Source of the DNA: Sporosarcina sp. FSL K6-2383
Lineage (GTDB): Bacteria; Bacillota; Bacilli; Bacillales_A; Planococcaceae
NCBI RefSeq assembly: GCF_038618305.1
Contig: NZ_CP152017.1
Location: 1,217,501 to 1,281,500, forward strand
Direction of reading: 5' to 3'
DNA length: 64,000 bases
Positions 8,673-17,935 of the stretch are shown in pieces (the first letter of the stretch is position 1; each line of letters opens with the position of its first letter). The notes under the pieces are model-generated. The model searched no databases. It had not been told where the DNA came from and saw nothing but the letters and a program-made list of their open reading frames with translations. The translations under genes and the position numbers were made by a program.

Positions 8673-9669
8673 ATATAAAGTTTTGGTAACAGGGGCAGAT
8701 GGTTTTATAGGTTCCCATTTAACTGAAGAACTCGTTCGACAAGGTTATAAGGTCCGTGCATTCGTCTATTATAATTCCTTCAACTCCTGGGGGTGGTTGG
8801 ACCAATCATCCTCTGAAATTAAGCAAAACCTAGATGTTTTCGCGGGGGATATTCGTGATCCACATGGTGTGAAAGAAGCAATGAAAGGATGCACACACGT
8901 CCTTAACCTAGCTGCTCTCATTGCTATACCTTATTCATATCACTCACCTGACACATATGTTGACACGAATATTAAAGGAACTTTAAATGTCGTTCAAGCA
9001 GCACGGGAGTTAGGAATCGAAAAAGTTGTTCATACATCTACGAGTGAAGTCTATGGTACAGCGCAATATGTCCCTATCGATGAGGATCATCCGCTTCAAG
9101 GACAGTCTCCTTATTCAGCAACAAAAATAGCAGCAGATCAAATGGCGCTATCGTTCTATCGTTCATTTGATACACCAGTGTCAATCATACGCCCGTTTAA
9201 TACATACGGCCCACGTCAATCGGCACGTGCAGTCATTCCGACAATCATTGGTCAATTAGCAGCTGGAAGGTCAACTATCAAGTTAGGTGCAATTAGTCCA
9301 ACGCGTGATTTTAACTATGTAAAAGACACAGTGAATGGCTTTATTTCTGTAATGAATAGTGATAAATCTGTTGGAGAAGTTATAAATATCGGATCTAACT
9401 ATGAAGTGTCAATTGGCGAAACAGCAGAAATGATTGCGGATATTATGAATGTCAATTTAACAATTGAAACAGACGAACAGCGTCTCCGTCCAGATAAAAG
9501 TGAAGTAGAGCGTCTGTGGGCTGACAATCAAAAGGCGAAAGACTTACTTGGTTGGACACCTGATTATGGTGGAAAAGAAGGCTTTAGGCATGGTCTAGAA
9601 GAAACAATTGAATGGTTTACAAATTCCCGAAATCTAGCCTCCTATAAAACGGATGTGTATAACATATGA
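8659..9669 (+). CDS. legB: NAD-dependent 4,6-dehydratase, LegB-like
   Basis: A 336-aa extended SDR with GADGFIGSH near residues 12-20, STSEVYG, and YSATK around residue 152. In the bacterial legionaminic pathway LegB converts GDP-GlcNAc (or UDP-GlcNAc in related routes) to the 4-keto-6-deoxy sugar. The neighbouring aminotransferase and PtmE-like guanylyltransferase favour the GDP-sugar version. The ATG at 8659 is supported by GAGG at 8646-8649. It overlaps the previous gene by 14 bases and legC by 4, which fixes it inside one operon. Confidence 0.85.
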   Translation: MNLNKYKVLVTGADGFIGSHLTEELVRQGYKVRAFVYYNSFNSWGWLDQSSSEIKQNLDVFAGDIRDPHGVKEAMKGCTHVLNLAALIAIPYSYHSPDTYVDTNIKGTLNVVQAARELGIEKVVHTSTSEVYGTAQYVPIDEDHPLQGQSPYSATKIAADQMALSFYRSFDTPVSIIRPFNTYGPRQSARAVIPTIIGQLAAGRSTIKLGAISPTRDFNYVKDTVNGFISVMNSDKSVGEVINIGSNYEVSIGETAEMIADIMNVNLTIETDEQRLRPDKSEVERLWADNQKAKDLLGWTPDYGGKEGFRHGLEETIEWFTNSRNLASYKTDVYNI

Positions 9670-10820
9670 ATGAGCAATGGATTACCTTTGCGAATAGCAT
9701 AAAAGAGATATATCAAAAAGATTTTGTTCCACTTCATGAACCGACTTTCGATGAAACTGAAATTGACTATGTAACAGATTGTATAAAGTCAGGCTGGGTT
9801 TCTTCAGTAGGAAAATATGTGGATCGTTTTGAGCAGGAGTTAGCGGAGTTTACAGGTGTGAAGCGTGTAGTTGCTGTTGTCAATGGTACTGCAGCGCTTC
9901 AGATAGCTTTAAAAGTCGCGGGGGTACAAGCAGGAGATGAAGTGTTTATGCCTTCTCTAACGTTTGTTGCAACAGCTAATGCGGCTTCATATTTGCAGGC
10001 TGTCCCACATTTTGTAGATGTAAGTGAAAAAACACTTGGACTAGATCCGATAAAACTTGAAGAGCATATTAAGGATATTGGAGAAGTGAAAAGCGGACAA
10101 TTGACGAATAAGCACACAGGTAGAATTATCCGGGCAGTCGTACCAATGCATACATTTGGTCATCCAGTTGACCTTGATCCTTTAATTGAAGTATGTGAGC
10201 GTTATAATCTTGTGCTTGCCGAAGATGCTGCTGAATCACTTGGTTCTTATTATAAAGGAAAGCACACAGGTGGTTTTGGGCGTGTGAGTGCGCTCAGTTT
10301 CAATGGTAATAAAATTATGACAACAGGCGGCGGCGGAGCCATTTTAACGAATGATGATAAACTCGCCGATTATGCGAAACATATTACGACAACAGCGAAA
10401 GTTCCACATCGCTGGGCATATGAGCATGATGAAATTGGTTATAATTATAGAATGCCAAATATTAATGCAGCACTTGGTTGTGCACAATTACGAAAAATTC
10501 GGGAGTTCATTGAACAAAAGAGGGAGATTACTTCTATATATGAAGAAATGATTGAAAAATTGGATGGAGTTAGGTTTGTAAAAGAGCCAGCCAATTCGAC
10601 AAGTAATTATTGGCTACAAACAATCCGAATAGGTTCAATTCATGATCGTGATACTGTTTTGGATTTTTTAAACGACAATGGTGTGATGTCACGCCCGATT
10701 TGGACGCCGATGCATGAATTAGAGCCATTCAAAAATATGCCAAAAGATGATTTGTCTACAACAAATCGCCTGAAACGAACTTTGATAAATCTCCCGAGTA
10801 CACCAATGAAAGTGAAGTGA
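9666..10820 (+). CDS. legC: 4-keto-6-deoxy-sugar aminotransferase, LegC
   Basis: A 384-aa DegT/DnrJ/EryC1-fold PLP enzyme. The Schiff-base Lys lies in SFNGNKIMTTGGGG near residue 213, and the substrate loop FMPSLTFVATANA is that of the LegC subfamily. It aminates C4 of the LegB product using glutamate. It overlaps legB by 4 bases (ATGA) and legG by 4 bases. Confidence 0.9.
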   Translation: MNEQWITFANSIKEIYQKDFVPLHEPTFDETEIDYVTDCIKSGWVSSVGKYVDRFEQELAEFTGVKRVVAVVNGTAALQIALKVAGVQAGDEVFMPSLTFVATANAASYLQAVPHFVDVSEKTLGLDPIKLEEHIKDIGEVKSGQLTNKHTGRIIRAVVPMHTFGHPVDLDPLIEVCERYNLVLAEDAAESLGSYYKGKHTGGFGRVSALSFNGNKIMTTGGGGAILTNDDKLADYAKHITTTAKVPHRWAYEHDEIGYNYRMPNINAALGCAQLRKIREFIEQKREITSIYEEMIEKLDGVRFVKEPANSTSNYWLQTIRIGSIHDRDTVLDFLNDNGVMSRPIWTPMHELEPFKNMPKDDLSTTNRLKRTLINLPSTPMKVK

Positions 10821-11992
10821 TTTCTTTGCGCCGTAAAATATGTGTCGTTACAGGTACAAGAGCGGAGTATGGATTGCTGTATTGGTTGATGAAAGAAATA
10901 CAGCAAGATGTTGAGCTTGAATTGCAGTTAGTCGTTACCGGTATGCATCTTTCGCCCGAATTTGGTTTAACATATAAGCAAATTGAAGAAGATGGATTTA
11001 TCATTGATGAAAAAGTAGAAATGTTATTATCAGGAGACACGCCTTCAGCAATTGCAAAATCAATTGGACTTGGAACAATTGGGTTTGCGGATACTTTCAC
11101 AAGATTACAGCCCGATATATTGGTTTTACTTGGTGATCGTTTTGAAGCACTCTCTGCTGCACAAACAGCTGTGATTCATCGGATACCTATTGCACATCTA
11201 CATGGCGGTGAACTAACAGAAGGGCTCATTGATGAACCGATCCGTCATTCACTCACAAAAATGTCTCATCTTCATTTTACGGCAGCAGAACCATATAGAA
11301 AACGAGTTATCCAGATGGGGGAGCAGCCAGATCGAGTATTTAATGTAGGGGCAACAGGTATTGACGGAATAAAAAAGACTACATTATTAAGTAAAGAAGA
11401 ACTGTCTGAGTCTTTACAATTTGAACTTGAGCGCTATTTCTTGATTACCTTACATCCAACTACATTAGAAAATCAAACTGGTCTTAAACATGTGGAATTG
11501 TTACTAAAAGTTTTAGATGAATATGAAGACTATCAGCTTATATTTACAAAAACCAATGCAGATACAGAAGGCAGAGTTATTAATGAAAGAATAGAAGCTT
11601 ATGTAGGAGCAAATCCAACGCGTGCAAGATTATATGACTCGTTGGGACAAGTTCGCTATTTAAGTGCATTAAAACATTGCAAAGTTGTTATAGGAAACTC
11701 ATCTAGTGGATTAATAGAGGCTCCAGTCTTTCATAAGCCTACAATAAATATTGGAGATCGGCAGCGTGGTCGATTAAAAGCTATTTCTGTGATTGACAGT
11801 CGGTTTGAATATCAAGAGATTGTGGAAACTATTAATAAAGCTATTTCTTCAGACTTTAAATTATCTATTGAAAATATGGAACTACCGTATGGTGAAGGTG
11901 AAACGGCTAAAAAAATCTATTCTATACTTAAAGAAGTTAATTTGAAGAATTTGGTAAAAAAAGTGTTTTTTGATATTGAGGACATAAAATGA
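10817..11992 (+). CDS. legG: Nucleotide-sugar 2-epimerase (hydrolysing), LegG/NeuC
   Basis: A 391-aa GT-B-like epimerase of the NeuC/LegG family. It has VTGTRAEYGLL (11-21), HLHGGELTEG, and GNSSSGLIEAP near residue 295. It releases the nucleotide and inverts C2, giving 2,4-diacetamido-2,4,6-trideoxymannose for LegI. The GTG at 10817 overlaps the legC stop; a TTG at 10826 is an alternative start. Confidence 0.9.
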   Translation: MISLRRKICVVTGTRAEYGLLYWLMKEIQQDVELELQLVVTGMHLSPEFGLTYKQIEEDGFIIDEKVEMLLSGDTPSAIAKSIGLGTIGFADTFTRLQPDILVLLGDRFEALSAAQTAVIHRIPIAHLHGGELTEGLIDEPIRHSLTKMSHLHFTAAEPYRKRVIQMGEQPDRVFNVGATGIDGIKKTTLLSKEELSESLQFELERYFLITLHPTTLENQTGLKHVELLLKVLDEYEDYQLIFTKTNADTEGRVINERIEAYVGANPTRARLYDSLGQVRYLSALKHCKVVIGNSSSGLIEAPVFHKPTINIGDRQRGRLKAISVIDSRFEYQEIVETINKAISSDFKLSIENMELPYGEGETAKKIYSILKEVNLKNLVKKVFFDIEDIK

Positions 11993-12876
11993 AAATAATT
12001 TTTATAGGATGTGTCGAATCTAGTCTTAAATTTCTTGAAGCTACTTATCATAATACCAATGCTGAAATTATAGGTATTGTAACAAAGACACAATCAACAT
12101 TTAATTCAGATCACATATCACTAGCTGATTTTGCAAAAGAAAATAATATTGATTGGATTGACTATAAGACGAATGACGAAATGGAAGGGTGGATAAGTCA
12201 GAAAGAACCTGATTTGATTTATTGTTTTGGTTGGTCACATATCTTACCTATATCTATTCTTGGGATTCCAAAGTATGGAGCAATAGGATATCACCCTGCT
12301 TTATTGCCGGCTAATCGTGGTAGACATCCGATTATTTGGGCTCTTGTTCTTGGTTTAGAGACGACAGGATCTACTTTTTTTTGTTTAACTGAAGAAGCAG
12401 ATGCTGGCGATATTTTGAATCAACAAATCGTTACTATCAAAAAAAATGATGATGCTAGAACTCTCTATAATCGCCTTCTAACAGTTGGAGAAAATCAAGT
12501 TGTAGAACTGACAAATGCATATCTGGGTAATACTATTCAATCTATAAATCAAGATGATAAAACAGCAAACACTTGGAGAAAGCGAACAAAAAAAGATGGT
12601 CTTATTGATTGGCGTATGACAACCGATTCGATATTGCGCCTTGTGAGGGCTTTAACAAAACCATATGTGGGTGCACATGCAGTTTATCAGGAGAATGATT
12701 ATATTATTTGGAAAGCTGAAACAGTAAATTCGGATTTAACAAAAATTAAAAATATTGAACCCGGTAAAGTGATTGAAACGAGTGGACAAACATTTACTGT
12801 GAAAACTGGAGATACTCTTATTAAAATTACAGAACATGAATGGTCGACTATACCACAAGTAGGAGAATATTTATGA
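11989..12876 (+). CDS. Formyltransferase family protein (sugar N-formyltransferase)
   Basis: A 295-aa protein with the formyltransferase core: GYHPALLPANRGRHPI near residues 99-114 and the EEADAGDIL motif near 137 containing the catalytic Asp. A C-terminal Fmt-C-like barrel is suggested by the GLIDWRM and PGKVIE segments. Family members use N10-formyl-tetrahydrofolate. Fmt itself would sit beside def/pri genes, not here, so a sugar amine is the likely acceptor. It overlaps legG and the downstream PIG-L deacetylase by 4 bases each, suggesting deacetylation followed by formylation. Confidence 0.82.
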   Translation: MKIIFIGCVESSLKFLEATYHNTNAEIIGIVTKTQSTFNSDHISLADFAKENNIDWIDYKTNDEMEGWISQKEPDLIYCFGWSHILPISILGIPKYGAIGYHPALLPANRGRHPIIWALVLGLETTGSTFFCLTEEADAGDILNQQIVTIKKNDDARTLYNRLLTVGENQVVELTNAYLGNTIQSINQDDKTANTWRKRTKKDGLIDWRMTTDSILRLVRALTKPYVGAHAVYQENDYIIWKAETVNSDLTKIKNIEPGKVIETSGQTFTVKTGDTLIKITEHEWSTIPQVGEYL

Positions 12877-13544
12877 AAAAAAGTATCGTAATCGTTACCC
12901 CCCATCCTGACGATGAAACATTGGGATGCGGCGGAACAATCTTGAGACATCGATCAGCTGGTGATGATGTGTACTGGCTTATTGTTACAAAAATGAATGA
13001 AAAGAGTTATTCTAAGGAACGTGTGCAAAAAAGAAAGAGTGAGATTGAGGAAGTGGCTAATAAATACGGATTCACAAAAATATTTCAGCTACCTTATGAA
13101 GCAGCAAAACTAGACGAAGTCCCGGCAAGTGAGCTGGTATCTGAAATCGGAAATGTATTTGCGGATATCGAACCGAATATCGTTTATGCTCCTTACAGGA
13201 ATGATATACATAGTGACCATAAAGTAGTTTTTGATGCCACGATGTCATGTACGAAATGGTTTCGCTACCCAAGCATTGAAAAAGTACTAGTATATGAAAC
13301 CTTGTCAGAAACCGATTTTATAATGAATACAGATGCCAATGGTTTTCGACCAACTACTTTTATTAATATAAGCAGCTTTTTAGATGAAAAATTAGAGATT
13401 ATGAAAATATACGAGTCTGAGATTGCACCACACCCATTTCCACGTAGTGAAGAAGCCATAAGGGCTTTGGCAACCTTACGGGGAGCAGCAGCAGGGGCAA
13501 GGGCCGCTGAAGCATTTATGCTTGTAAAGGAGCGTGTTTTATAA
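12873..13544 (+). CDS. PIG-L/LmbE family N-deacetylase
   Basis: A 223-aa zinc hydrolase: HPDDETLGCGG at 11-21 gives the metal-binding His-Pro-Asp-Asp, and HSDH near residues 112-115 gives the second metal site. Such enzymes remove N-acetyl groups from amino sugars. AGGAG at 12861-12865 defines the ATG at 12873; an upstream GTG at 12840 is inside the previous gene without a ribosome site. Sandwiched between a formyltransferase and the LegI synthase, it probably creates the free amine that is then formylated. Confidence 0.85.
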   Translation: MKKSIVIVTPHPDDETLGCGGTILRHRSAGDDVYWLIVTKMNEKSYSKERVQKRKSEIEEVANKYGFTKIFQLPYEAAKLDEVPASELVSEIGNVFADIEPNIVYAPYRNDIHSDHKVVFDATMSCTKWFRYPSIEKVLVYETLSETDFIMNTDANGFRPTTFINISSFLDEKLEIMKIYESEIAPHPFPRSEEAIRALATLRGAAAGARAAEAFMLVKERVL

Positions 13545-14617
13545 TGAGGGCTTATATCATCGCTGAAGCAGGTGTGAATCATAATGGCTCTTTACAAATG
13601 GCAAAGGAGCTTGTGGATGTTGCAAAACAGGCCGGCGCAGATGCGGTGAAATTCCAGACGTTTAAGGCAGAGAATCTAGTCACGCGCTCTGCACTGCAAG
13701 CCGAATATCAGGTTCAGAATCTTGGTGAATCGACTTCTCAATTCGATATGCTAAAAAAATTAGAGCTGTCCTTTGAAGAATTCAATGAGTTGAAAAATTA
13801 TTGTGCTTCAATACATATTGAATTTTTATCGACACCATTTGATTTTGAAAGTGTCGATTTTTTACTAGATGAAATTGGAATGTCCACAATAAAAATACCT
13901 TCGGGTGAATTAACAAATAGCCCATTTATTCATTATATCGCGACAAAGCGTAAGCCCATTATTTTGTCTACGGGAATGGCGACAATGGACGACATTCATG
14001 AAGCACTGTCATTCATTGCATATGGACTAGCCTATCCAAAGAACGAAGTTGAGATTGATGCGGTTATAGCATTTTATCAGACAGAAGAAGCGAGGTTGCT
14101 TTTAAGGGAATATATAACAGTTTTGCATTGCACGACGGAATATCCTGCCCCATTTGAAACGATTAATTTAAGGGCAATGAATGAAATGGAAAAAGAACTT
14201 CAATTACCGATTGGTTTTTCTGATCATTCGGAAGGAATTGCTGTTTCGTTGGCCTCCGTGACACTTGGTGCAGCTGTCATTGAGAAGCATTTCACGCTAG
14301 ACCGTAATTTGCCGGGTCCAGATCACCGTGCTTCATTAGAGCCCAGAGAACTAGAAGAAATGGTTAATGGTATTCGGGCTATTGAGCATTCACTTGGTAA
14401 TGGCCATAAAGTTCCGACTCGAATTGAATTAGAAAATCGACAAGCCGCAAGAAAGAGCATTGTCGCGAAAATCCCAATTATAGCGGGAGAAAAAATGACA
14501 GAAGCCCATTTGGCAATCAAACGCCCGGGGAATGGGATGCCACCAACAGCCTATTGGTCACTCATTGATAAAGTAGCTAAGAAAACGTATGAAATGGATG
14601 AGTTGCTAGATGAATAA
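13544..14617 (+). CDS. legI: Legionaminic acid synthase LegI (NeuB family)
   Basis: A 357-aa NeuB-type aldolase: N-terminal TIM barrel with EAGVNHNG (8-14), KFQTFKAENL, STGMATMDD, GFSDHSEGI and IEKHFTLDR, then a C-terminal SAF (antifreeze-like) domain from about residue 295. It condenses phosphoenolpyruvate with the 2,4-diamino-trideoxyhexose. It starts on the TAA of the deacetylase gene (TAATG overlap). Choice of LegI over PseI rests on the LegB/C/G neighbours and on the separate PseI at 34.1 kb. Confidence 0.87.
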   Translation: MRAYIIAEAGVNHNGSLQMAKELVDVAKQAGADAVKFQTFKAENLVTRSALQAEYQVQNLGESTSQFDMLKKLELSFEEFNELKNYCASIHIEFLSTPFDFESVDFLLDEIGMSTIKIPSGELTNSPFIHYIATKRKPIILSTGMATMDDIHEALSFIAYGLAYPKNEVEIDAVIAFYQTEEARLLLREYITVLHCTTEYPAPFETINLRAMNEMEKELQLPIGFSDHSEGIAVSLASVTLGAAVIEKHFTLDRNLPGPDHRASLEPRELEEMVNGIRAIEHSLGNGHKVPTRIELENRQAARKSIVAKIPIIAGEKMTEAHLAIKRPGNGMPPTAYWSLIDKVAKKTYEMDELLDE

Positions 14618-15233
14618 GCCAGTGATTATTATTGGGAATGGTGGACACGCCTCGGTTTTAGTAGAAATACTAATAGCTCAGCAGAGGGAAATTATTGGTT
14701 ACACAGCACCACGAGAAGGAACTGATTTATTTAGTTTGCCATACTTGAGGACGGATGATGTGATAACCAACTACAATCCAGAAGAAATTGACCTTGTATT
14801 GGGATTAGGGACAATAAATATATCTTCTCAACGCAAATTGATTTTTGAAGAGTATAAAGCGCGTGGATTTACGTTCGCTAATGTCATCCATTCAATGGCG
14901 ATTGTATCTCCATCTGCACGAATTGGACAAGGCGTTCAAATTATGGCTGGTGCAATTATTCAAACAAATGTAGTGTTACAGGACAATGTAATTATAAATA
15001 CAGGTTCGATTATTGATCATGGCAGTACGATTGGTAGCCATGCACATCTTGCTCCTGGAACGACACTTTCCGGCGGTGTTTCAATTGGGGGTAGTTGTCA
15101 TATTGGAACAGGGGCATCTATTATCCAGGGGATTGCAGTAGGAAATGAAACGTTAATTGGCGCTGGTTCTGTGGTTGTCACGGACATTGAAAGTAATAAG
15201 AAAGCTTTTGGAGTTCCGGCAAAGGAGGTTTGA
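14610..15233 (+). CDS. NeuD/PglD/LegH-like sugar acetyltransferase
   Basis: A 207-aa protein with an N-terminal Rossmann-like half (VIIIGNGGHA, residues 5-14) and a C-terminal left-handed beta-helix made of hexapeptide repeats. The end, AFGVPAK, is typical of the PglD/NeuD family. In the legionaminic pathway it would be the LegH step, N4-acetylation of the amino sugar with acetyl-CoA; O-acetylation of the finished sugar is possible too. It overlaps legI by 8 bases and is followed after 3 bases by the ptmE-like gene. Confidence 0.85.
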   Translation: MNKPVIIIGNGGHASVLVEILIAQQREIIGYTAPREGTDLFSLPYLRTDDVITNYNPEEIDLVLGLGTINISSQRKLIFEEYKARGFTFANVIHSMAIVSPSARIGQGVQIMAGAIIQTNVVLQDNVIINTGSIIDHGSTIGSHAHLAPGTTLSGGVSIGGSCHIGTGASIIQGIAVGNETLIGAGSVVVTDIESNKKAFGVPAKEV

Positions 15234-15236
15234 ACG

Positions 15237-16289
15237 ATGAAAAGTTGGAAAGAGGTTCTAGTCAGTCCAGAAACGACAATTTTACAAGCTATGAAGCTGA
15301 TTGACAAAACGACTATGCAGTTCGCCGCTGTTGTAGATGATGAGATGCACTTACAAGGAACTGTAACCGATGGAGATATTCGACGTGGAATTTTAAAGGG
15401 TCTTCCACTTGAAAGCCCAATCAGTGATGTGATGAATAGTGCTCCATATAGTGAACAAGAGGGAAAGAAATATATTCACTACAAAAAAAGAATGCGAGAG
15501 CGAAAATTAAAGCAACTACCAATCGTATCAAGTGACAACATATTGCAAAGGATATTATTTTCGGATGAACTTGAGTTAGCGATTAAGAAAGAGAATAAAG
15601 TCGTATTAATGGTAGGTGGGATTGGAACAAGATTGCGTCCACTAACAGAAACGATACCTAAACCGATGCTAAATGTTGGCAACAAGCCCATTCTAGAAAC
15701 AATCATTGAAAGTTTCAAAAGCTATGGATATACTAATTTTATTTTATCTGTCAATTATAAAAAAGATATGATTATGGATTATTTTCAGGATGGTGCCCAT
15801 CTTGGGGTAAACATTGATTATATAGAAGAAACGAAAAGACTTGGTACTGCCGGAGCATTATCATTATTGTCTGAAAAGCCAACTGAGCCTTTCTTTGTGA
15901 TGAACGGAGATTTATTAACAAAAATTAATTTTGAACAATTGCTTGATTTTCATAATGAAACGGATTCCGCTGCAACGATGTGTGTGCGCGAGTATGAATA
16001 TCAAATCCCATACGGTGTCATTGAAACGGAAAACCATCAGTTGCTATCGATTGTAGAAAAGCCAGTACATAAAAGCTTTGTGAATGCGGGTATATATGTG
16101 TTAAATCCTGATGCATTGGATCAGATACCGAAAGGTGAATTTTATGATATGCCGGAGTTATATAAAAAATTGATGATTGAAAAAGAAAAGGTTTCTGCAT
16201 TTCCATTGAGGGAATATTGGCTAGACATCGGTCGATTAGATGACTATGAGAAGGCAAATGGTGATTATAAGGAGACTTTCAATGATTGA
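15237..16289 (+). CDS. ptmE: CBS-domain sugar nucleotidyltransferase (PtmE-like)
   Basis: A 350-aa protein with two CBS domains (about residues 1-115; TVTDGDIRRGI) and then a nucleotidyltransferase domain (VLMVGGIGTRLRPLTE near 122). This layout matches PtmE, the glucosamine-1-phosphate guanylyltransferase that opens the GDP-linked legionaminic route. AAGGAGG lies just before the ATG. CBS domains suggest adenine-nucleotide control. The nucleotide specificity (GTP) is inferred. Confidence 0.82.
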   Translation: MKSWKEVLVSPETTILQAMKLIDKTTMQFAAVVDDEMHLQGTVTDGDIRRGILKGLPLESPISDVMNSAPYSEQEGKKYIHYKKRMRERKLKQLPIVSSDNILQRILFSDELELAIKKENKVVLMVGGIGTRLRPLTETIPKPMLNVGNKPILETIIESFKSYGYTNFILSVNYKKDMIMDYFQDGAHLGVNIDYIEETKRLGTAGALSLLSEKPTEPFFVMNGDLLTKINFEQLLDFHNETDSAATMCVREYEYQIPYGVIETENHQLLSIVEKPVHKSFVNAGIYVLNPDALDQIPKGEFYDMPELYKKLMIEKEKVSAFPLREYWLDIGRLDDYEKANGDYKETFND

Positions 16290-16977
16290 GAATAAAAAGG
16301 TTCTTGCAATCATTCCGGCTCGTGGTGGCTCTAAAGGAGTACCGAGGAAAAATATAAGGAATCTTGCAGGTAAACCGTTAATTAGTTGGACGATTGAAGA
16401 AGCGAAGAAATCGAAGTATATTGATCGGTTAATATTGTCTTCTGAAGACGATGAGATTATTAAAATTGCAAAAGAGCATGGTTGTGAAGTCCCATTTGTT
16501 CGTCCTAATGAATTAGCGCAAGATGATACCCCTGGAATAGAGCCTCTTCTCCATGCATTAAAGGAGGTTGAAGGATGTGACTATGTTATTTCACTACAAC
16601 CGACATCACCTTTGCGCACTGCAGATGAGATAGATGGTTGTATTGAAAAAATGCTAGCAACGAATTCACCAGCTTGTGTCAGTGTTACGGAGCCTACACA
16701 CTCTCCTTATTGGATGTATAAAGTAAATGATAAGGAAAAAATGATACCACTTATCGAACAGGATAGGTTTGCGATAAGGCGTCAAGACTTGCAGGCAGTT
16801 TATGCTTTGAACGGTGCGGTGTATGTAGCGGAAGTGGATTGGTTAAAGCAAAGTAAATCTTTTTTAACAGAGGAAACCGCAGCTTTTATTATGCCTAATA
16901 ATCGATCATATGATATTGATACTGAAGAGGATTTTTTGTGGTGTGAGTACTTATTAAAGAAGTCCAGTGAACGCTAA
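16282..16977 (+). CDS. legF: CMP-legionaminic acid synthetase LegF (NeuA family)
   Basis: A 231-aa CMP-sialate synthetase-like enzyme with IIPARGGSKGVPRKNIR at about 9-25, SLQPTSPLRTADEI, and the YDIDTEEDF end. It activates legionaminic acid with CTP for transfer to flagellin. The ATG at 16282 has AAGGAG at 16269-16274; the in-frame start at 16240 lies within ptmE and lacks a ribosome site. It overlaps ptmE by 8 bases. Confidence 0.9.
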   Translation: MIENKKVLAIIPARGGSKGVPRKNIRNLAGKPLISWTIEEAKKSKYIDRLILSSEDDEIIKIAKEHGCEVPFVRPNELAQDDTPGIEPLLHALKEVEGCDYVISLQPTSPLRTADEIDGCIEKMLATNSPACVSVTEPTHSPYWMYKVNDKEKMIPLIEQDRFAIRRQDLQAVYALNGAVYVAEVDWLKQSKSFLTEETAAFIMPNNRSYDIDTEEDFLWCEYLLKKSSER

Positions 16978-16996
16978 GAAGAAAGAGGCTGACATT

Positions 16997-17935
16997 ATGA
17001 AAAAAATTGCTATTATAGGTGCTGGTCAGTTAGGGAGCAGGCATCTTCAAGCTTTAGCACTCCATGAATCAGAACTGAACATCTATATCGTCGATCCGTT
17101 AGAAGAATCTTTAAATCGAAGTAGGGATAGATTTTTAGAAGTAGATTATTATCACAATAAGCAATTATCTTTCATTCATTCAGTAAAAGACCTACCGGCG
17201 GTTCTTGACTTTGTCGTTATTGCGACAAACTCGTTGCAAAGGTTGGCGGTATTGAAGGAGCTTCTTGATAATTCGAAAGTTCATTATTTATTATTGGAGA
17301 AATTTTTATTTCCAAAGATAGAAGAGTATGAAGAAGCCATGAAGTTGATAGAAGAGAAAAAAGTGAAAGCTTATGTGAATTGTGCAAGAAGAATGTGGCA
17401 AAGCTATCAAGAACTTAAAAATAAGTTTATTAATGAGCCAAATATCAAATTGAGTGTAATGGGATCAAACTGGAACTTAGCAAGTAATGCGATTCACTTT
17501 CTTGACCTGTTTTTCTTTGTAACGAATGATAAGACGATAGCTATAGACTCATCAAAATTGGATAACGAACTCATTAAAAATAAGAGATTAGGTTACATTG
17601 AGCTTACGGGGACATTAACGGGCCATACAATCGGTGGTAATGAATTTACTCTGACCTCATCAACACTATTAGAAAATGTGACAGTAGAGATTACGATAGA
17701 GTCCGATAATCAGCATTGTGTAATCAAAGAAGGTTTTCAAGAAATACATTGTAATGGTGAGATTGAAAAGTTTGAAATGTTTCATCAAAGTGAGCTAACA
17801 CATAAAGTGTTCGAACAGTTGATTGAAACAGAAACGTGTGACCTAGTAACCTTTGAAAGGTCAGTGCAAGATCACTTGTTACTGTTGAATGCTTTCAATG
17901 GTTTCTTGAATGGATGGAAAGGGGTTATTACCTAA
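16997..17935 (+). CDS. Gfo/Idh/MocA-type oxidoreductase
   Basis: A 312-aa protein with the dinucleotide motif IGAGQLGSRHLQ near the N-terminus and an LLLEKFLFP segment, where the K lies at the usual catalytic EKP-like position. The C-terminal half resembles MocA family dimerisation domains. It probably oxidises or reduces a sugar. The ATG at 16997 follows GAGG at 16985-16988. The substrate is unknown; the next gene is a second member of the same superfamily. Confidence 0.75.
   Translation: MKKIAIIGAGQLGSRHLQALALHESELNIYIVDPLEESLNRSRDRFLEVDYYHNKQLSFIHSVKDLPAVLDFVVIATNSLQRLAVLKELLDNSKVHYLLLEKFLFPKIEEYEEAMKLIEEKKVKAYVNCARRMWQSYQELKNKFINEPNIKLSVMGSNWNLASNAIHFLDLFFFVTNDKTIAIDSSKLDNELIKNKRLGYIELTGTLTGHTIGGNEFTLTSSTLLENVTVEITIESDNQHCVIKEGFQEIHCNGEIEKFEMFHQSELTHKVFEQLIETETCDLVTFERSVQDHLLLLNAFNGFLNGWKGVIT

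Noticed and set aside
11989..12876. Methionyl-tRNA formyltransferase (fmt)
   Set aside because: The fold is shared, but the gene is embedded by overlaps in a sugar operon beside a deacetylase and not near def, priA or rsmB.
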